Below are positions 33,131 to 64,000 of a stretch of DNA of 64,000 nt, piece after piece. Numbering within the stretch: the stretch's first letter is position 1; each line of letters begins with the position of its first letter. Origin of the DNA: Corythoichthys intestinalis (Eukaryota; Chordata; Actinopteri; Syngnathiformes; Syngnathidae); NCBI RefSeq assembly GCF_030265065.1, contig NC_080407.1:42949666-43013665 (forward strand). Reading direction: 5' to 3'. The position numbers were made by a program, and so were the translations under genes. The notes beneath the pieces are model-generated. The model ran no database searches, was not told the DNA's origin, and saw only the letters and a program-made list of their open reading frames with translations.

Positions 33131-34994
33131 GTAATCACGAAGGCTGTATTTGTAGCTACTTTAGTTATTTTGATAGTAGGCTAACATAGCTAATATAGAT
33201 ACATACAGCATGTGTTACCTTCATTATAACGTTTTCATTTTTTTGCGGCTCCAGATATATTTGTTTTTTTGCTCCAATTTGGCTCTTTCAACATTTTGGG
33301 TTGCCGACCCCTGGCCTAAGGAGACTTAAAGAGCAATTGAAACCAATTTTTACCAAACAATTTAAGTCAGGTGTGTGCCCAATCACTGATGAGTGGTTTA
33401 AAGCTGCTGCCCTCCCCACTATAAAACACACACCAGGTAAGAAATGCCTTGATGAGAAAGAAGCACTGTCTGATGTACATCATGGCTCGGTCAAAAGAGC
33501 TATCTGAAGACTTGCCATCAGGGATTGTTGTTTTACTGGGAAAGGATACAAAACCATCTCTAAAAGTCTGTATGTTCATCAATTGACAGTCAGAGAAGTT
33601 GTCAACAAATGTAGCGTTTAGCACTGTTGCTTCTCTACCAAGAAGTGGCCGTCCACCAAAGACGACGCCTAGAGTTCAGCGCAGAACACCCAGAGAGGTA
33701 AAAAAAGAACACGAGAGTGTCTGCTAAAGACTTACAGAAATCACTGGCACGGTCCAATATCTCTGTACACACATTAACTATATGTAAACCTATGGCCAAG
33801 AATGGTGTTCCTGGGAGGACTCCACGGAGGAAGCCACTGCTGTCTAAAAAAAACCATTGTTGCTCGTTTAATGTTCGCAAAAAAGAACTTGGACACTCCA
33901 CAGAAGTTTTTGCAAACTATTTTATGGACTGGAGAAACCAAAGTTGAATTGGTTGGAAATAAGACACAACATTATGAGTGAAGAAAAAATGGAACAGCTC
34001 ACCAACATCAACACCTCATCCCCACCGTGAAGCATGGTGGAGGGAGCATCATGATTTGGGGCTGTTTTGCTCCCTCAGGGCCTGGACAACTTGCAATTAT
34101 TAATGGAAGAATTAATTCAAACGTTTTGCAGGAAAATCTGAGGCCGTCTGTCAGAAAGTTGAAGCTAAAAAGAGGATGGATGCTGCAACAAGACAACGAT
34201 GGAAAACACAGAAGTAAATCAACATCAGATTGGTTTCAGAACAACAAAATACACTTTCTGGAGTGATCAAGTCAAAGTCCGGACTTGAACCCCATTGAGA
34301 TGCTGTGGCCTGACCTAAAGACAGCGATTCATGCCAGACATCCCAGGAATCTGACCGAACTTTTGTACAGATTCGTAGAGAAAAATGGGCCAAGATTAGT
34401 CCTGATTGATGTGCCAGACTGATCTGCAGCTACAGGAAGCGTCTGGTTGAAGTTAGGGTAAGTTATTGCTGCCAAAGAGGGTGCCACAAAATATTAAATG
34501 TGATGGTTCACTTAGTTATTTTTCCTCCTTCTGTCTTTGTTTGCACGCTATCCTCATTAAAATATGAAAACTTATAAATGTTTGGGTGGTTTTAGTTAAA
34601 GCCAACAGTTTTTGCATCTGTGAGATTTTGACAAAGATCAGATCACATTGGATGGTGATTTTATGCAGAAATGTGAGAAATTCCAAAAGATTCAGATACT
34701 TTTTCATACCACTGTCTGGTGTCGTCAGGGCCTGGTCGTCATGGCGACCAGTCACGCTAATGTCTCTTCTGACTCTCACTTGTGTCCTGTTGCATTCTCG
34801 TCCCTGCCTACTTAACGGAACCGCCTTCACGCTTCCCTCCAGTCTTTTTCAACGCGCCTTTTGTCTCGTCCTTTCCAACAGGACAAAGCAGGCTAGTGTG
34901 TATACACTCCATATTGGTATTCTAATTAAGGACACTGCCATCGATTTATACAGTAGGTGCTGCATTGTAAAATCAATATTTAAAAAAAAAAAAT

Positions 34995-35285
34995 TCAGCC
35001 ATTATCCACCCCTTAATCCGAGGTTGGGTCGCGGGGGCAGCAGCTTGAGCAGGGAAGCCGAGAGTTCCCTCTCCCTAGCCATTTCAACCAGCTCCTCCGG
35101 CGGGATCCCAAGGCGTTCCCAGGCCAGCCAAGAGACCTAGTCCTTCCAGTGTGTCCTGGGTCGTCCCCGGGGCCTCCCGCCGGTGCGATAGGCCTGGAAC
35201 ACCTCTCCAGGGAGGCATCCGAACCAGATGCCCGAACCACCTCAACTGAATTCTCTCAACGCGGAGGAGTAGCGGCTCGATACAG
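34995..35285 (-). mobile_element. LINE 3' fragment, reverse-transcriptase C-terminal coding piece
   Basis: On the minus strand the segment reads like the common teleost LINE tail (LRWFGHLVRMPP..., GRPRGRPRTHW-like and LAWERLGIPPEEL-like pieces), with frame damage. The piece at 36255-36450 lies just upstream in the same orientation and encodes the preceding part, so both may be remains of one insertion separated by about 970 bases of other DNA. Confidence 0.7.
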
Positions 35286-36254
35286 ATACAGTGTACAACT
35301 GTTTTAGTATGAAAAGCTTGCTAAGGGTTTGCCTGCTGTACTGATTAAATGCAAGCTAAAAGTGGAGTAAACACTAGCTAGCAAACAATTACAGTATTTC
35401 ATCATGGAGTAGGCTTAGCCCCATCTGGAAACTCGCGCTCTCCACAATAGGCTACAGCTCCGAAGCGAGGTCCCTTGTTAACAAACTAAATTCAATTGAT
35501 GACAAACTAAATTCAATAGATTCTTGACAAACTGGATTCAAGCCGATTTTAAAAAAGAAAATTTCCACAACAACCTTCAACATTTGTAGGATACCAAAAA
35601 ATGCCGTCATTATATGGAATCCATGTTTTTAAATAGGTGAATATCGCTCACTGAGGCCGGGAAAATCCCGTATTTCTAACGGAGTGAACTGGGACCTCGC
35701 TTCGGAGTTTTGTAATAGACATCGTGAGGTTCCAGATGGGGCTGCAGTGGGCTAAGATAACAGGTTAATTTTCAGTACTACACTGACACAAGACACCAAC
35801 CTTCCTTTATGAAGTACTTTGTCACATCCTGTTGGCCTTTTCTACCCCTCTCCTGTTTTGCTTTCTTTCTTTCCTCTTTCAATAACCCGATTTTTGTTTT
35901 GAAAACATTTCTGCAGGAGAATGCACTCCGAGTCATTGACTGGTGTTAATGCGCACCGCTGCTCCTGGTCTGATCGAAGGAAGAGCGGACCAAACCATTT
36001 AATGAAAATACAGGGGTTGGGGGGGGTGGGTGGCAATACATATACTCTCTGGGTGTTTAATTTTTGCCAAAAACAAAACAAGAGAAAGGAACCCTTCGTT
36101 TTATTCCTACTAAAATTATAATGATTAATGTTTCGATTTGCAAACGATTACCTAATGTTCTAATTTTCTTTGTGGGCCCCATCAGTGCATGGGCCCTTAG
36201 AATCAATATCACTTTTCACCCCTATACGGAGGAAACTAATTTCGGCCGCCTTTA
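35286..36254. other. Unassigned stretch upstream of kcnj10
   Basis: It separates the two LINE fragments. CTCCGAAGCGAGGTCCC (35457-35473) and its near-inverse GGGACCTCGCTTCGGAG (35691-35707) suggest a small inverted-repeat element at about 35405-35755. No exon was identified. Confidence 0.4.
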
Positions 36255-36450
36255 GCCGCGATCTTGTTCATTCGGTCACGACCCACAGCTCGAGACCATA
36301 GGTGAGGGTATGAACGTAGATCGACTTGTTAATCGAGAGCTTCACCTTTTGGCTCAGCTCCTTCTTCCCCACGACAGACCGGTGCAGAGTCTGCATCACT
36401 GCAGACGCTGCACTTATCCGCCTGTTTTTTGTTTTGTATTTTTGATTCAT
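36255..36450 (-). mobile_element. LINE fragment, reverse-transcriptase region
   Basis: The minus-strand frame reads MQTLHRSVVGKKELSQKVKL and SIYVHTLTYGLELWVVTE, a recognisable stretch of teleost LINE polymerases. It ends about 30 bases before the kcnj10 acceptor region. Confidence 0.75.
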
Positions 36451-36483
36451 TATTATTATCTTTCCACTGGATGACAGACAACC

Positions 36484-39400
36484 ATGACGTTGACCACACC
36501 TCTCTCATCACAAGACTCCTCCCCCCACATGGTAAGCCACTCCCACACCGTGCCGCTGCTGAGCCCGGCAGCAGGAGGTGACCGCGAAGGGCTTCGGCGG
36601 CGGCGCGTCCTTTCCAAAGATGGGCGCAGCAACGTGCTCATCGAGCACGTGAGCGGCCGCCGAAGGCTTTACCTCCGAGACCTCTGGACAACTTTTCTGG
36701 ACATGCAATGGCGCTACAAGTTCTTCTTGTTCTGCGCCACCTTCGCGGGGACCTGGTTCCTGTTCGGGGTCTTGTGGTACCTGGTGGCTGCCGTGCACGG
36801 TGACTTGACAGGTAAGGGGAAATTATGACGGCCAATCCATATGAATACAGTGGGGCAAATAAGTATTTAGTCAACCACCAATTGTGCAAGTTCTCCTACT
36901 TGAAAAGATTAGAGAGGCCTGTAATTGTCAATATGGGTAAACCTCAACCCTGAGAGACAGAATGTGGGAAAAAAACAGAAAGTCACATTGTTTAATTTTA
37001 AAAGAATTTATTTCCAAATTAGAGTGGAAAATAAGTATTTGGTCACCTACAAACAAGTAAGAGTTCCGGCTGTCAAAGAGGTGTAATTAATGGCACCTGT
37101 GTCAACTGATTATCGGTATAAAAGATACCTATCCACAACCTCAGTCAGTCACACTCCAAACTCCACTATGTCCAAGACTACAGAGCTGCCGAAGGACACC
37201 AGAGACAAAATTGTAGACCTGCACCAGGCTGGGAAGACTGAATCTGCAATAGGTAAAACGCTTGGTCTAAAGAAATCAACTGTGGGACAATTATTAGAAA
37301 ATGGAAGACATACAAGACCACTGATAATCTCCCTCGATCTGGGGCTCCATGCAAGATTTCACCCCGTGGTGTCAAAATGATAACAAGAACGGTGAGCAAA
37401 AATCCCAAAATCACACGGGGGGACCTAGTAAATGACTTACAGAGAGTCACAAAGGCTACTATCAGTAACACAACTGCCAGGGACTCAAATCCTGCGCTGC
37501 CAGACGTGTCCCCCTGCTGAAGAAAGTACATGTCCAGGCCCGTCTCCGGTTTGCTAGAGAGCATTTGGATGATCCAGAAGAGGACTGGGAGAATGTGTTA
37601 TGGTCAGATGAAACCAAAATAGAACTTTTTGGTAGAAACACAGGTTCTCGTGTTTGGAGGAGAAAGAATACTGAACTGCATCCGAAGAACACCATACCCA
37701 CTGTGAAGCATGGGGGTGGAAACATCATGCTTTGGGGCTGTTTTTCTGCTAAGGGACCAGGACGACTGATCTGTGTAAAGGAAAGAATGAATGGGGCAAT
37801 GTATCGAGAGATTATGAGTGAAAATCTCCTTCCATCAGCAAGGGCATTGAAGATGAGACGTGGCTGGGTCTTTCAGCATGACAATGATCCCAAACACACA
37901 GCCAGGGCAACAAAGGAGTGGTTTCGTAACAAGCATTTCAAGGTCCTGGAGTGGCCTAGCTAGTCTCCAGATCTCAACCCCATAGAAAATCTGTGGAGGA
38001 TGTTGAAAGTCCGTATTGCCCAACGACAGCCCCAAAACATCACTGCTCTAGAGGAGATCTGCATGGAGGAATGGGCCAAAATACCAGCAACAGTGTGTGA
38101 AAAGAGTTACAGAAAACGTTTGGCCTCCGTTATTGCCAACAAAGAGTACATAACAAAGTATTGAAATGAACTTTTGGTATTGACCAAATACTTACTTTCC
38201 ACCATGATTTTCAAATAAATTCTTTAAAAATCAAACAATGTGATTTTCTGTTTTTTTTTTTTCCCACATTCTGTCTCTCATGGTTGAGGTTTACCCATGT
38301 TGACAATCACAGGACTCTCTAATATTTTCAAGTGGGAGAACTTCCACAATTAGTGGTTGACTAAATACTTATATGCCCCACTGTATTTCACTCATTTGGG
38401 GGCCCGAGCATCTTTACCGTTATTTTCCCGAGAGATCCAAAATGAAGGGGCTGACCGAGGCTGCCGATTTGACATCTTTGGGTAAACTATTCCAAAAAGG
38501 GCCGCAGTGGGTGCGGGATTTTGTTCCAACCCTTCACGAGGCCAGCTTTTCACCAATCTGGTGTTTTACAAGTGCAATCAGTTGATTGCAGTCAGATGCT
38601 TCTGCTAGAACCTCATTGGTTTAACTGTCTATGCTGAATCAGTTGGAGCAAAGACCAGGACCTACAGCGGCCCTCGAGGACCGGTTAGACTGACCTTAAC
38701 ACTTAGTCAAACTCAGGGGTGGGCAAACCGGTCCTCAAGGGCCGTAGTGGGTCCTTGTTTTTGTTCCGACTGATTCAGCACAGACAGTTGAACCAATAAG
38801 GTTTCTGCTGAAACAAGAAGCGCCTGACTGTGATCAACTGATTGAGCTTGCAAGACACCAGATTGGTGAAAAGGTTTCTTCCTGACGGGGTTGGAACAGA
38901 AACCCGTACACACTGTGGCCCATTGTGGAATAGTTTGCCCATCCCTGGTCTAACCCCAACCCCTAAACATCAAATGCTGGACTAACCCCCAACTTCTAAC
39001 AGTAATCAGATCTGAAAGAAGTCTTGTCCCCTCCAGACTCTGCCTCATCACTCAATCACACGCCGTGCGTGACTGAAGTGCACACGCTAACGGGGGCCTT
39101 CCTGTTCTCGCTGGAATCGCAGACCACCATCGGCTATGGCTTCCGCGTCATCACCGAGGAGTGCCCCGCCGCCATCGTGCTGCTCATCTTCCAGTTGGTC
39201 GTCACCATGGTCATGGAAATCTTCATCACCGGCACCTTCCTGGCCAAGGTGGCGCGCCCCAAGAAGCGTGGCGAGACCGTTAAGTTCAGCCGGAACGCCG
39301 TGGTATCCACGCATGACGGGCGGCTGTGTCTCATGGTCCGGGTCGCCAACATGCGCAAGAGCTTGCTGCTGGGTTGTCAGGTACTAGTTAGCTCTGTGGA

Positions 39401-40216
39401 AATGATCCCAATGTTTTGCTTCAAAGTTCTTAACCCTTGATAGGGCTCACATTTCAACACAAAAAACTACAAGATGCCATTTCGGGAGGTATTGCGTGGG
39501 GATGTTTTGTTTAAAATTTTTCAGGTTTTCCTTGTTACTCATTGGTTGCCATTGATGGGGCTACATTTTCACTGCATTTTGACTCAGAGGGGTGAATGAA
39601 CAATGCAAAGCATCCCCAAAAATGAGGAAAAATAGTCATTTGCCCTATGAAGGGTTAACCCTCCGCAAATTGCAAGTGTTGGTTGTTTGGCATTCAGGTG
39701 ACAGGGAAGCTGCTCCAGACGTCAGTGGGCGAGGAGGGCGAGGCGCTGCATCTGGACCAACGGAATGTTTCCTTCCGGGTAGACACGTCCAGCGACAGCC
39801 CCTTCCTCATCATCCCGTTGACCTTCTACCACGTCATCGACGACAGCAGCCCCCTGCGATCCTGGGCTGCCCAAGGTAAGATCGCGCGCTCGTCATACTT
39901 CCGAGAAAGTCTTAAAGCCCCGTGTCTACAAGGTGGCGGCTGGACGGCCGATTTCGAGCTTCTGGTCATCCTGAGCGCCACAGTGGAGCCCACGTCAGCC
40001 ACCTGCCAGGTGCGCACTTCGTACCTCCCCGACGAGATCCTTTGGGGCTACGAATTCCCTCCAGTTATGTCACTGAGCATGTCCGGGGGCTACGTTGCCA
40101 ACTTTGCCTTCTTCGACAAGGTGTCCAAAGCCAAAATGCCACAGTCTGACAAGGCTGGCACGGACGTAGAGAAGTTGAGACCGGAACGTCTGAGTGTGCG
40201 GATCAGTAACGTTTGA
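36484..40216 (+). CDS. kcnj10: ATP-sensitive inward rectifier potassium channel 10 (Kir4.1)
   Basis: Tetrameric plasma-membrane K+ channel, known for glial and epithelial K+ buffering. Exons 36484-36811, 39037-39380, 39698-39875 and 39933-40216 join in frame to 377 residues, against about 379 in human. Seen: the N-terminal [16 protein letters not shown]1 near 78-104 ([18 protein letters not shown]); extracellular Cys120 and Cys152, which pair in Kir channels; selectivity filter TIGYGF at 140-145; pore-lining Glu170 in TM2, the position setting strong or intermediate rectification; cytoplasmic [11 protein letters not shown] and [14 protein letters not shown]; and the C-terminal PDZ ligand ISNV (whole end LSVRISNV as in mammals). 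A likely 5' UTR splice acceptor (CCACTGGATGACAG) lies at 36477, just before the ATG. The mammalian coding region is, as I recall, one exon, so the three introns are notable. Confidence 0.93.
36848..38383 (+). mobile_element. Tc1-like transposon, CAGTGGGGCAAATAAG family, inactive
   Basis: It is flanked by TA on both sides (36846-36847, 38384-38385) and has the same ends as the copy at 26185-27784, in opposite orientation. Transposase pieces: 37090-37300 ([20 protein letters not shown]), then after a frame break 37565-37963 with the first Asp in [14 protein letters not shown], the second in [11 protein letters not shown], and the last part [11 protein letters not shown] just past an in-frame TAG. 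It is 1536 bp and lies in kcnj10 intron 1. Confidence 0.92.
38490..38945. repeat. Inverted pair of GGTGGGCAAACCGGTCCT-type MITE arms in kcnj10 intron 1
   Basis: The segments 38495-38690 and 38710-38945 are inverted relatives. Shared blocks are CTGATTCAGCA/TGCTGAATCAG, CAGATTGGTGA/TCACCAATCTG and the terminal GGTCCTC.AGGGCC. GGGGTGGGCAAACCGGTCCT at 38715 and GTTTGCCCATCCCTG at 38934 are the typical ends of this element class. Confidence 0.65.
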
Positions 40217-40421
40217 CACGGAGATTGGAAATTACCTAATTTAACAGTCTGTCATGGGCTATGGTCTTTTATGGTGTGCTATATGTTACGAATGGACAGA
40301 GTGTGGTTGGGTTTAGACTGGAAGTGCAAGGTTGTGGTTACTAGGTTAAGGTTAGGCAGGTTAAGGAGGTTAGGACTAGTTTGAACATTAACATTTTGTT
40401 TTGTGTTCCTATCCTTCACAT

Positions 40422-40427
40422 AATAAA
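40422..40427 (+). terminator. kcnj10 polyadenylation signal
   Basis: AATAAA stands about 205 bases after the TGA at 40214-40216. A short 3' UTR is inferred. Confidence 0.55.
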
Positions 40428-40658
40428 CTCCAGATGTCTCTTGAGACGACAACAACAATCGTCCTTGTGAAAGTGCGACTATAGACAGGCCCCATATTTT
40501 GAAAGGCATAATTTCGTTTAGTTTTGTTTTAATTTTTATTTTTTTTTGTGTGTGTTTGTGTGTGTGTGTGCGGGGGGCTAGGTAGAGGCTGTAACTATAA
40601 CTACTTTTACCCCCCACCCCCGCCATTGAACATCCTATTAAAAATATACCAAGGCAAA

Positions 40659-41510
40659 GTGGTACCTCTACTTAAGAACGTCTCTACATACAGAATTTTC
40701 AGGATAAGACATGCCTCAATGGGAAAATATTGCCTCTTGTTAAGGCATTTCAGGATAATAAAGGCAATATACTGTGCAGTTGTACCACTACTTAACAATG
40801 TCTACATACAAAATTTTCAGGTTAAGACATGCCTCAATTGGGAAATATTGCCTCTTGTTAAGACAGAAATTTCAGGATAAGAAAGGCAAAATACAGTACA
40901 GTTGTACCTCAACTTAAGAATGTTTCTACATACAGAATTTTCAGGATAAGACATGCCTCAATGGGAAAATATTGCCTCTTGCTAAAAAAACAAATTTCAG
41001 GATAAGAAAGGCAAAATACAGTACAACTGTACCTCTATTTAAAAACGTCTCTACATACAAAATCTTCAGGTTAAGACAAGCCTCAATGGGAAATTATTGC
41101 CTCTTGTTAAGGAAATTCAGGATAAGAAAGGCAAAATACAGTTGTACGTCCACTTAATGTCTCTACATATAGAATTTTCAGGTTAAGACACGCCTCAATT
41201 GGAAAATATTGCCTCTTGTTAAGAAAGAAATTTCAGGATAAGAAAGGAAAAATACAGTACAGTTGTACCTCGACTTAAGAACGTCTCTACATACAGAATT
41301 TTCAGGTTAAGACACGCCTCAATGGGAAAATATTGCCTCTTGTTCAGAAAGAAATTTCAGGATAAGAAAGGCAAAATACGGAACATTTGTACCTTTACTT
41401 AAGAACGTCTCTACATACTGAATTTTCAGGTTAAGACAAGCCTCAATGGGAAAATATTGCCTCTGGTTAAGAATGAAATTTCAAGATAAGGAAGGCAAAA
41501 TACAGGTCGA
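40659..41510 (+). repeat. Satellite of about 122 bp, seven units
   Basis: Unit starts near 40660, 40780, 40902, 41026, 41143, 41264 and 41388. Each carries TTGTACCTC.ACTTAAGAA, CGTCTCTACATACAGAATTT, TCAGGTTAAGACA.GCCTCA and TGGGAAAATATTGCCTCTTG, then GAAATTTCAGGATAAGAAAG. It lies between kcnj10 and stk26. The unit start resembles a MITE terminus (CAGTGGTACCTCTACTTAAG), as does the adjacent sequence at 41605-41875. Confidence 0.88.
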
Positions 41511-41604
41511 CTGGTACTCGCAGCTCCCAGAGTTGACTGAACGTAACATAGCTGCTCTGCCATTGGCTATATTGCCTAGCAATCCTGGCATCCAATTAGC
41601 TAAG

Positions 41605-41875
41605 AGGTACCTCCACTGTATGTGTATATGTCAGCTATACATGAGTGTATTAACTTTGATTGTTTATTCTTGGTTTTTATATTATGCACAACTCAGATTT
41701 TATTGTACAATAATTGTAACATGTATTTGTTACATGTTTTGATGCATGATAAAAGATTTATGTCTCAATTATGGGAAGCTTGGAACAGACAGGGCATTTA
41801 AATGGAAAACGCGTCTCTACTTACAGAATTTTCTACTACTTCCAGAACCATTTCGTAAGTAGAAGTACCACTGGA
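41605..41875. mobile_element. MITE with GTACCTCCACTG / CGTAAGTAGAAGTACCACTGG ends
   Basis: The left end GAGGTACCTCCACTGTATGT and the right end TCGTAAGTAGAAGTACCACT look like partial, inverted termini of the element family that seeded the preceding satellite. The middle is AT-rich and non-coding. Confidence 0.4.
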
Positions 41876-42429
41876 AGTGAGGCTTTCGTGTTACACGCAA
41901 TTGTCTCCACAGAGCGGCGCTGTTGATTTACAAATTGTTTGCTTGAAAGAAGTAGATGCGTCAAGTGCGGAAGATGCTAGGTAAACTGCGTCCGATCAAA
42001 ACAACTCGTCTGTTTTGCCTAATTTTAGATAAAATTAGTCTTAGATTAAGCGTATCAGTCAACCTAAACAAGTTTTCGTTGAGATCAACCGATGCGAATG
42101 TCAAAAAAGGTAGAAATGCATCAACTGCTCCATCGGACTTAATATATGAATCTGTGAAGTGACTCCAAATAAACATGTTTTTTCATTGTTATCATGGATT
42201 ATTCGTCTTGTGCTTTCACAAATTAAAGTAACAAACTACACTGCATCTTTATTACTCGTTCCTTATGGTTTAGCTAATAGCTGTGACTCACTAGGCGTGT
42301 TTACAAGAGTATCGATTGATGTCATGTTTTGTAAATTGTTTGACATTTAACAATATTATTTTTTGTAAACATGCTACACTGTTTCTATCATTGCTGGAAT
42401 TTATCCTATATAATAATTTCTAATCATAA

Positions 42430-42933
42430 TATTAAAATGACGTGTTGTGCTCGGTGTCTCTGACGGAAATGCCCCATGCAATATGGCGGAGCTGCTGACT
42501 CATCGCGGCAACGCTATCAACGAGTCCACGTTTCATTTCCGGGTGACGTTCGCAGTACACAAAAAAGTCAATTCTTAACAATAATGACAAAGATGGCGCG
42601 TGTAAGGTATTATATAAGTTTTAATGACATACATTTTGAAAAATTAAAAAAATAAATAAATAAAGTGACAAAAACTGGTTTAAGTTGTTCGCTCCTCCTA
42701 CTTCCGCCCACCGAACGAGCAACAGGCTTCCCTTCGGTTTGTTTGCTCAACTTTCTCCCTCGGGACGCTCCTCTGTGTTTCAGCCGCTGTTTTCCCACGA
42801 TTTTCGTTGACTTTAAATCACTCTTTTTGCGTCGGGAGTTTTTGTTTTGAACTGCGTCGAGCTACCGAACGACCATCCAAGGGCAAAGGCGACCTGGAGG
42901 AGGAGGGCGTTCTCTCTTTAGGGAAAAGTCACC
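42430..42933 (+). promoter_or_regulatory. stk26 promoter and 5' UTR region
   Basis: It has locally raised CpG and two ATGGCG-type motifs of the kind bound by YY1 in vertebrate promoters (CAATATGGCGGAG at about 42479; AAAGATGGCGCGTG at about 42590). No TATA box is well placed. The leader ends in an ideal Kozak context, GTCACCATGG. The transcription start is not determined. Confidence 0.45.
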
Positions 42934-63078
<20,145 letters not shown>

Positions 63079-63446
63079 GGACAGACAGGAAGGAGACGCG
63101 TTGACGAAATCGGAGATCTGCTGTGCAATGTCTCCGCTCGCACACATTATTTACTTCAGTGGTTGTGATCTAGCAGCACCGCTTTACCTTTATCAATGGA
63201 AATTTTTTTCTCAGTAGCACTTGACAGAGATGGTATGCCATGGAGGACTTGGTAGCACTTGGGAAATGGCGCCCTCTTTCGACCTTACACCTAACGTGCA
63301 AGTCAAGTGTTGTAACTTAAATTACTATAAATGTTAGTTATTATTGTATATATTTTTATATAAGGGATGTTGTCGTGCTTACTCAGAGGGAAACATGTAC
63401 AACTTTTTAAAAGTTTTTTTTCTTTAGCGGGATGTAGAACTTTATA

Positions 63447-63452
63447 AATAAA
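63447..63452 (+). terminator. stk26 polyadenylation signal
   Basis: AATAAA about 370 bases past the TGA at 63076-63078, in TTTATAAATAAATATTTAAA. No other gene lies between. Confidence 0.6.
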
Positions 63453-63654
63453 TATTTAAACTTGATTGCAAGATGTTGTCTATATTCAGAAGGGGTTGAG
63501 GGTGTAAGGATGGAAATCCGTCAGCAGGGGATGCTAGAGGTCAATCACGAGAATATTTTTTTTTCTTCACTTGAATCCATTTTATTTCATCAAATATTTA
63601 CAGGAGCAATAATTTTCCCCGTTTTTTTGTTTTTTTTTTACAGCGTGACCTTTG

Positions 63655-64000
63655 TTGTGGGGTCACGTCGAGTCTAGTCACAGGGTAGAGTCACGGGGTC
63701 ACGTCTAGTCACGGGGTCACGTCAAGTCGAGTCATGGGGACACGTAGAGTTGCGGGGTCAAGTTGAGTCACGGGGCACGTCGAGTCGAGTCACGGGGACA
63801 CGTCAAGTCATGGGGAAACGTCGAGTCGCAGGGACATGTTGGGACGAGTCACGGGGTCACGTCGAGTCAGGGGCATACGTCGAGTCAAGGGGAAACGTCG
63901 AGTCCAGTCACGGGGACACGTCGAGTCCAGTCTCGGGGACACGTCGAGTCGAGACGCGGAGACACGTCGAGTCGAGACGAGTCGCGGGGTCAAGACGAGT
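63655..64000 (+). repeat. GTCACGGGG/ACGTCGAGTC minisatellite
   Basis: Degenerate units of roughly 20-35 bases alternate GAGTCACGGGG and TCACGTCGAGTC or ACACGTCGAGTC, about fifteen times, and run off the window. Apparent open frames here are by-products of the repeat. Confidence 0.9.

Larger units (their letters stand above)
29992..33313. mobile_element. hAT element with GCCTAAGG target duplication
   Basis: The 8-mer GCCTAAGG occurs at 29984-29991 and again at 33314-33321, directly abutting the ends CGGGGGTCTTTAGCGC and TTGGGTTGCCGACCCCTG (CAGGGGTCGGCAACCC inverted, a common vertebrate hAT end). The interior has no hAT transposase; it is filled by later insertions at 30068-31050, 31263-32287 and a TATAAGGCGCA-type array. 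It is a non-autonomous or gutted element. Confidence 0.85.
29771..34714 (+). mobile_element. Tc1-like element with long terminal repeats, split by a hAT element
   Basis: The left repeat (29771-29983) and the right repeat (about 34505-34714) are inverted copies: CTTTTGGAATTTCTCACATT against the inverted AATGTGAGAAATTCCAAAAG. Plus-strand transposase remnants at 33470-34440 include HGGGSIMIWGCFAPSGPGQL and QQDNDGKHRSKSTSDWF. Several frame breaks make it inactive. The interior is cut at 29991/33314 by the 3.3-kb hAT element, and the sequence resumes exactly at the duplicated target. Confidence 0.8.

Noticed and set aside
36533-36540. GTAAGC inside kcnj10 exon 1 as a splice donor
   Set aside because: The frame runs on without a break into the conserved [14 protein letters not shown], so this is coding sequence.

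Overview
This is a window of teleost fish nuclear DNA. It holds three multi-exon vertebrate genes with GT/AG introns and AATAAA signals, a compact promoter style, and dense fish-type DNA transposons (Tc1-like, pogo-like, many hAT-type MITEs with 8-bp target duplications). I saw no rRNA, tRNA or CRISPR array, and no element I would call a retrovirus or LTR element.

Layout. (1) 3.9-6.8 kb, minus strand: a two-exon (or more) gene for a cysteine-free, Ser/Thr/Arg-rich protein with a signal-peptide-like first segment. I do not recognise its family. (2) 7.6-10.0 kb: an unusual satellite built on short inverted GCTA-rich motifs. (3) 10.63-28.43 kb, plus strand: dvl2, complete, 15 coding exons, 766 residues (DIX, PDZ, DEP). 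Its first intron (7.6 kb) holds a 1.7-kb palindrome and nested MITEs; intron 11 (4.5 kb) and intron 14 hold Tc1-like elements. (4) 29.8-34.7 kb: a Tc1-like element split by a 3.3-kb hAT element, which itself holds an element with YqaJ-like and THAP-like coding remnants. (5) 36.48-40.22 kb, plus strand: kcnj10 (Kir4.1), complete, 377 residues, with its coding sequence split into four exons. (6) 40.66-41.51 kb: a satellite of about 122 bp. (7) 42.93-63.08 kb, plus strand: stk26 (MST4), complete, 11 coding exons, 426 residues, with a three-unit 45-bp tandem repeat in the linker. Intron 1 (10.8 kb) and intron 8 (7.4 kb) hold transposon nests up to four deep; intron 8 also holds a satellite of about 193 bp. 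(8) 63.65-64.0 kb: a GTCACG/GTCGAG minisatellite running off the end.

The three recognised genes lie in the same direction but do not form one pathway: Dishevelled-2 is a Wnt hub, Kir4.1 an inward-rectifier potassium channel, MST4 a germinal-centre (GCKIII) kinase. Exon joins were worked out by hand from splice consensus, reading phase and remembered vertebrate protein sequences; all joins in the three genes keep frame.
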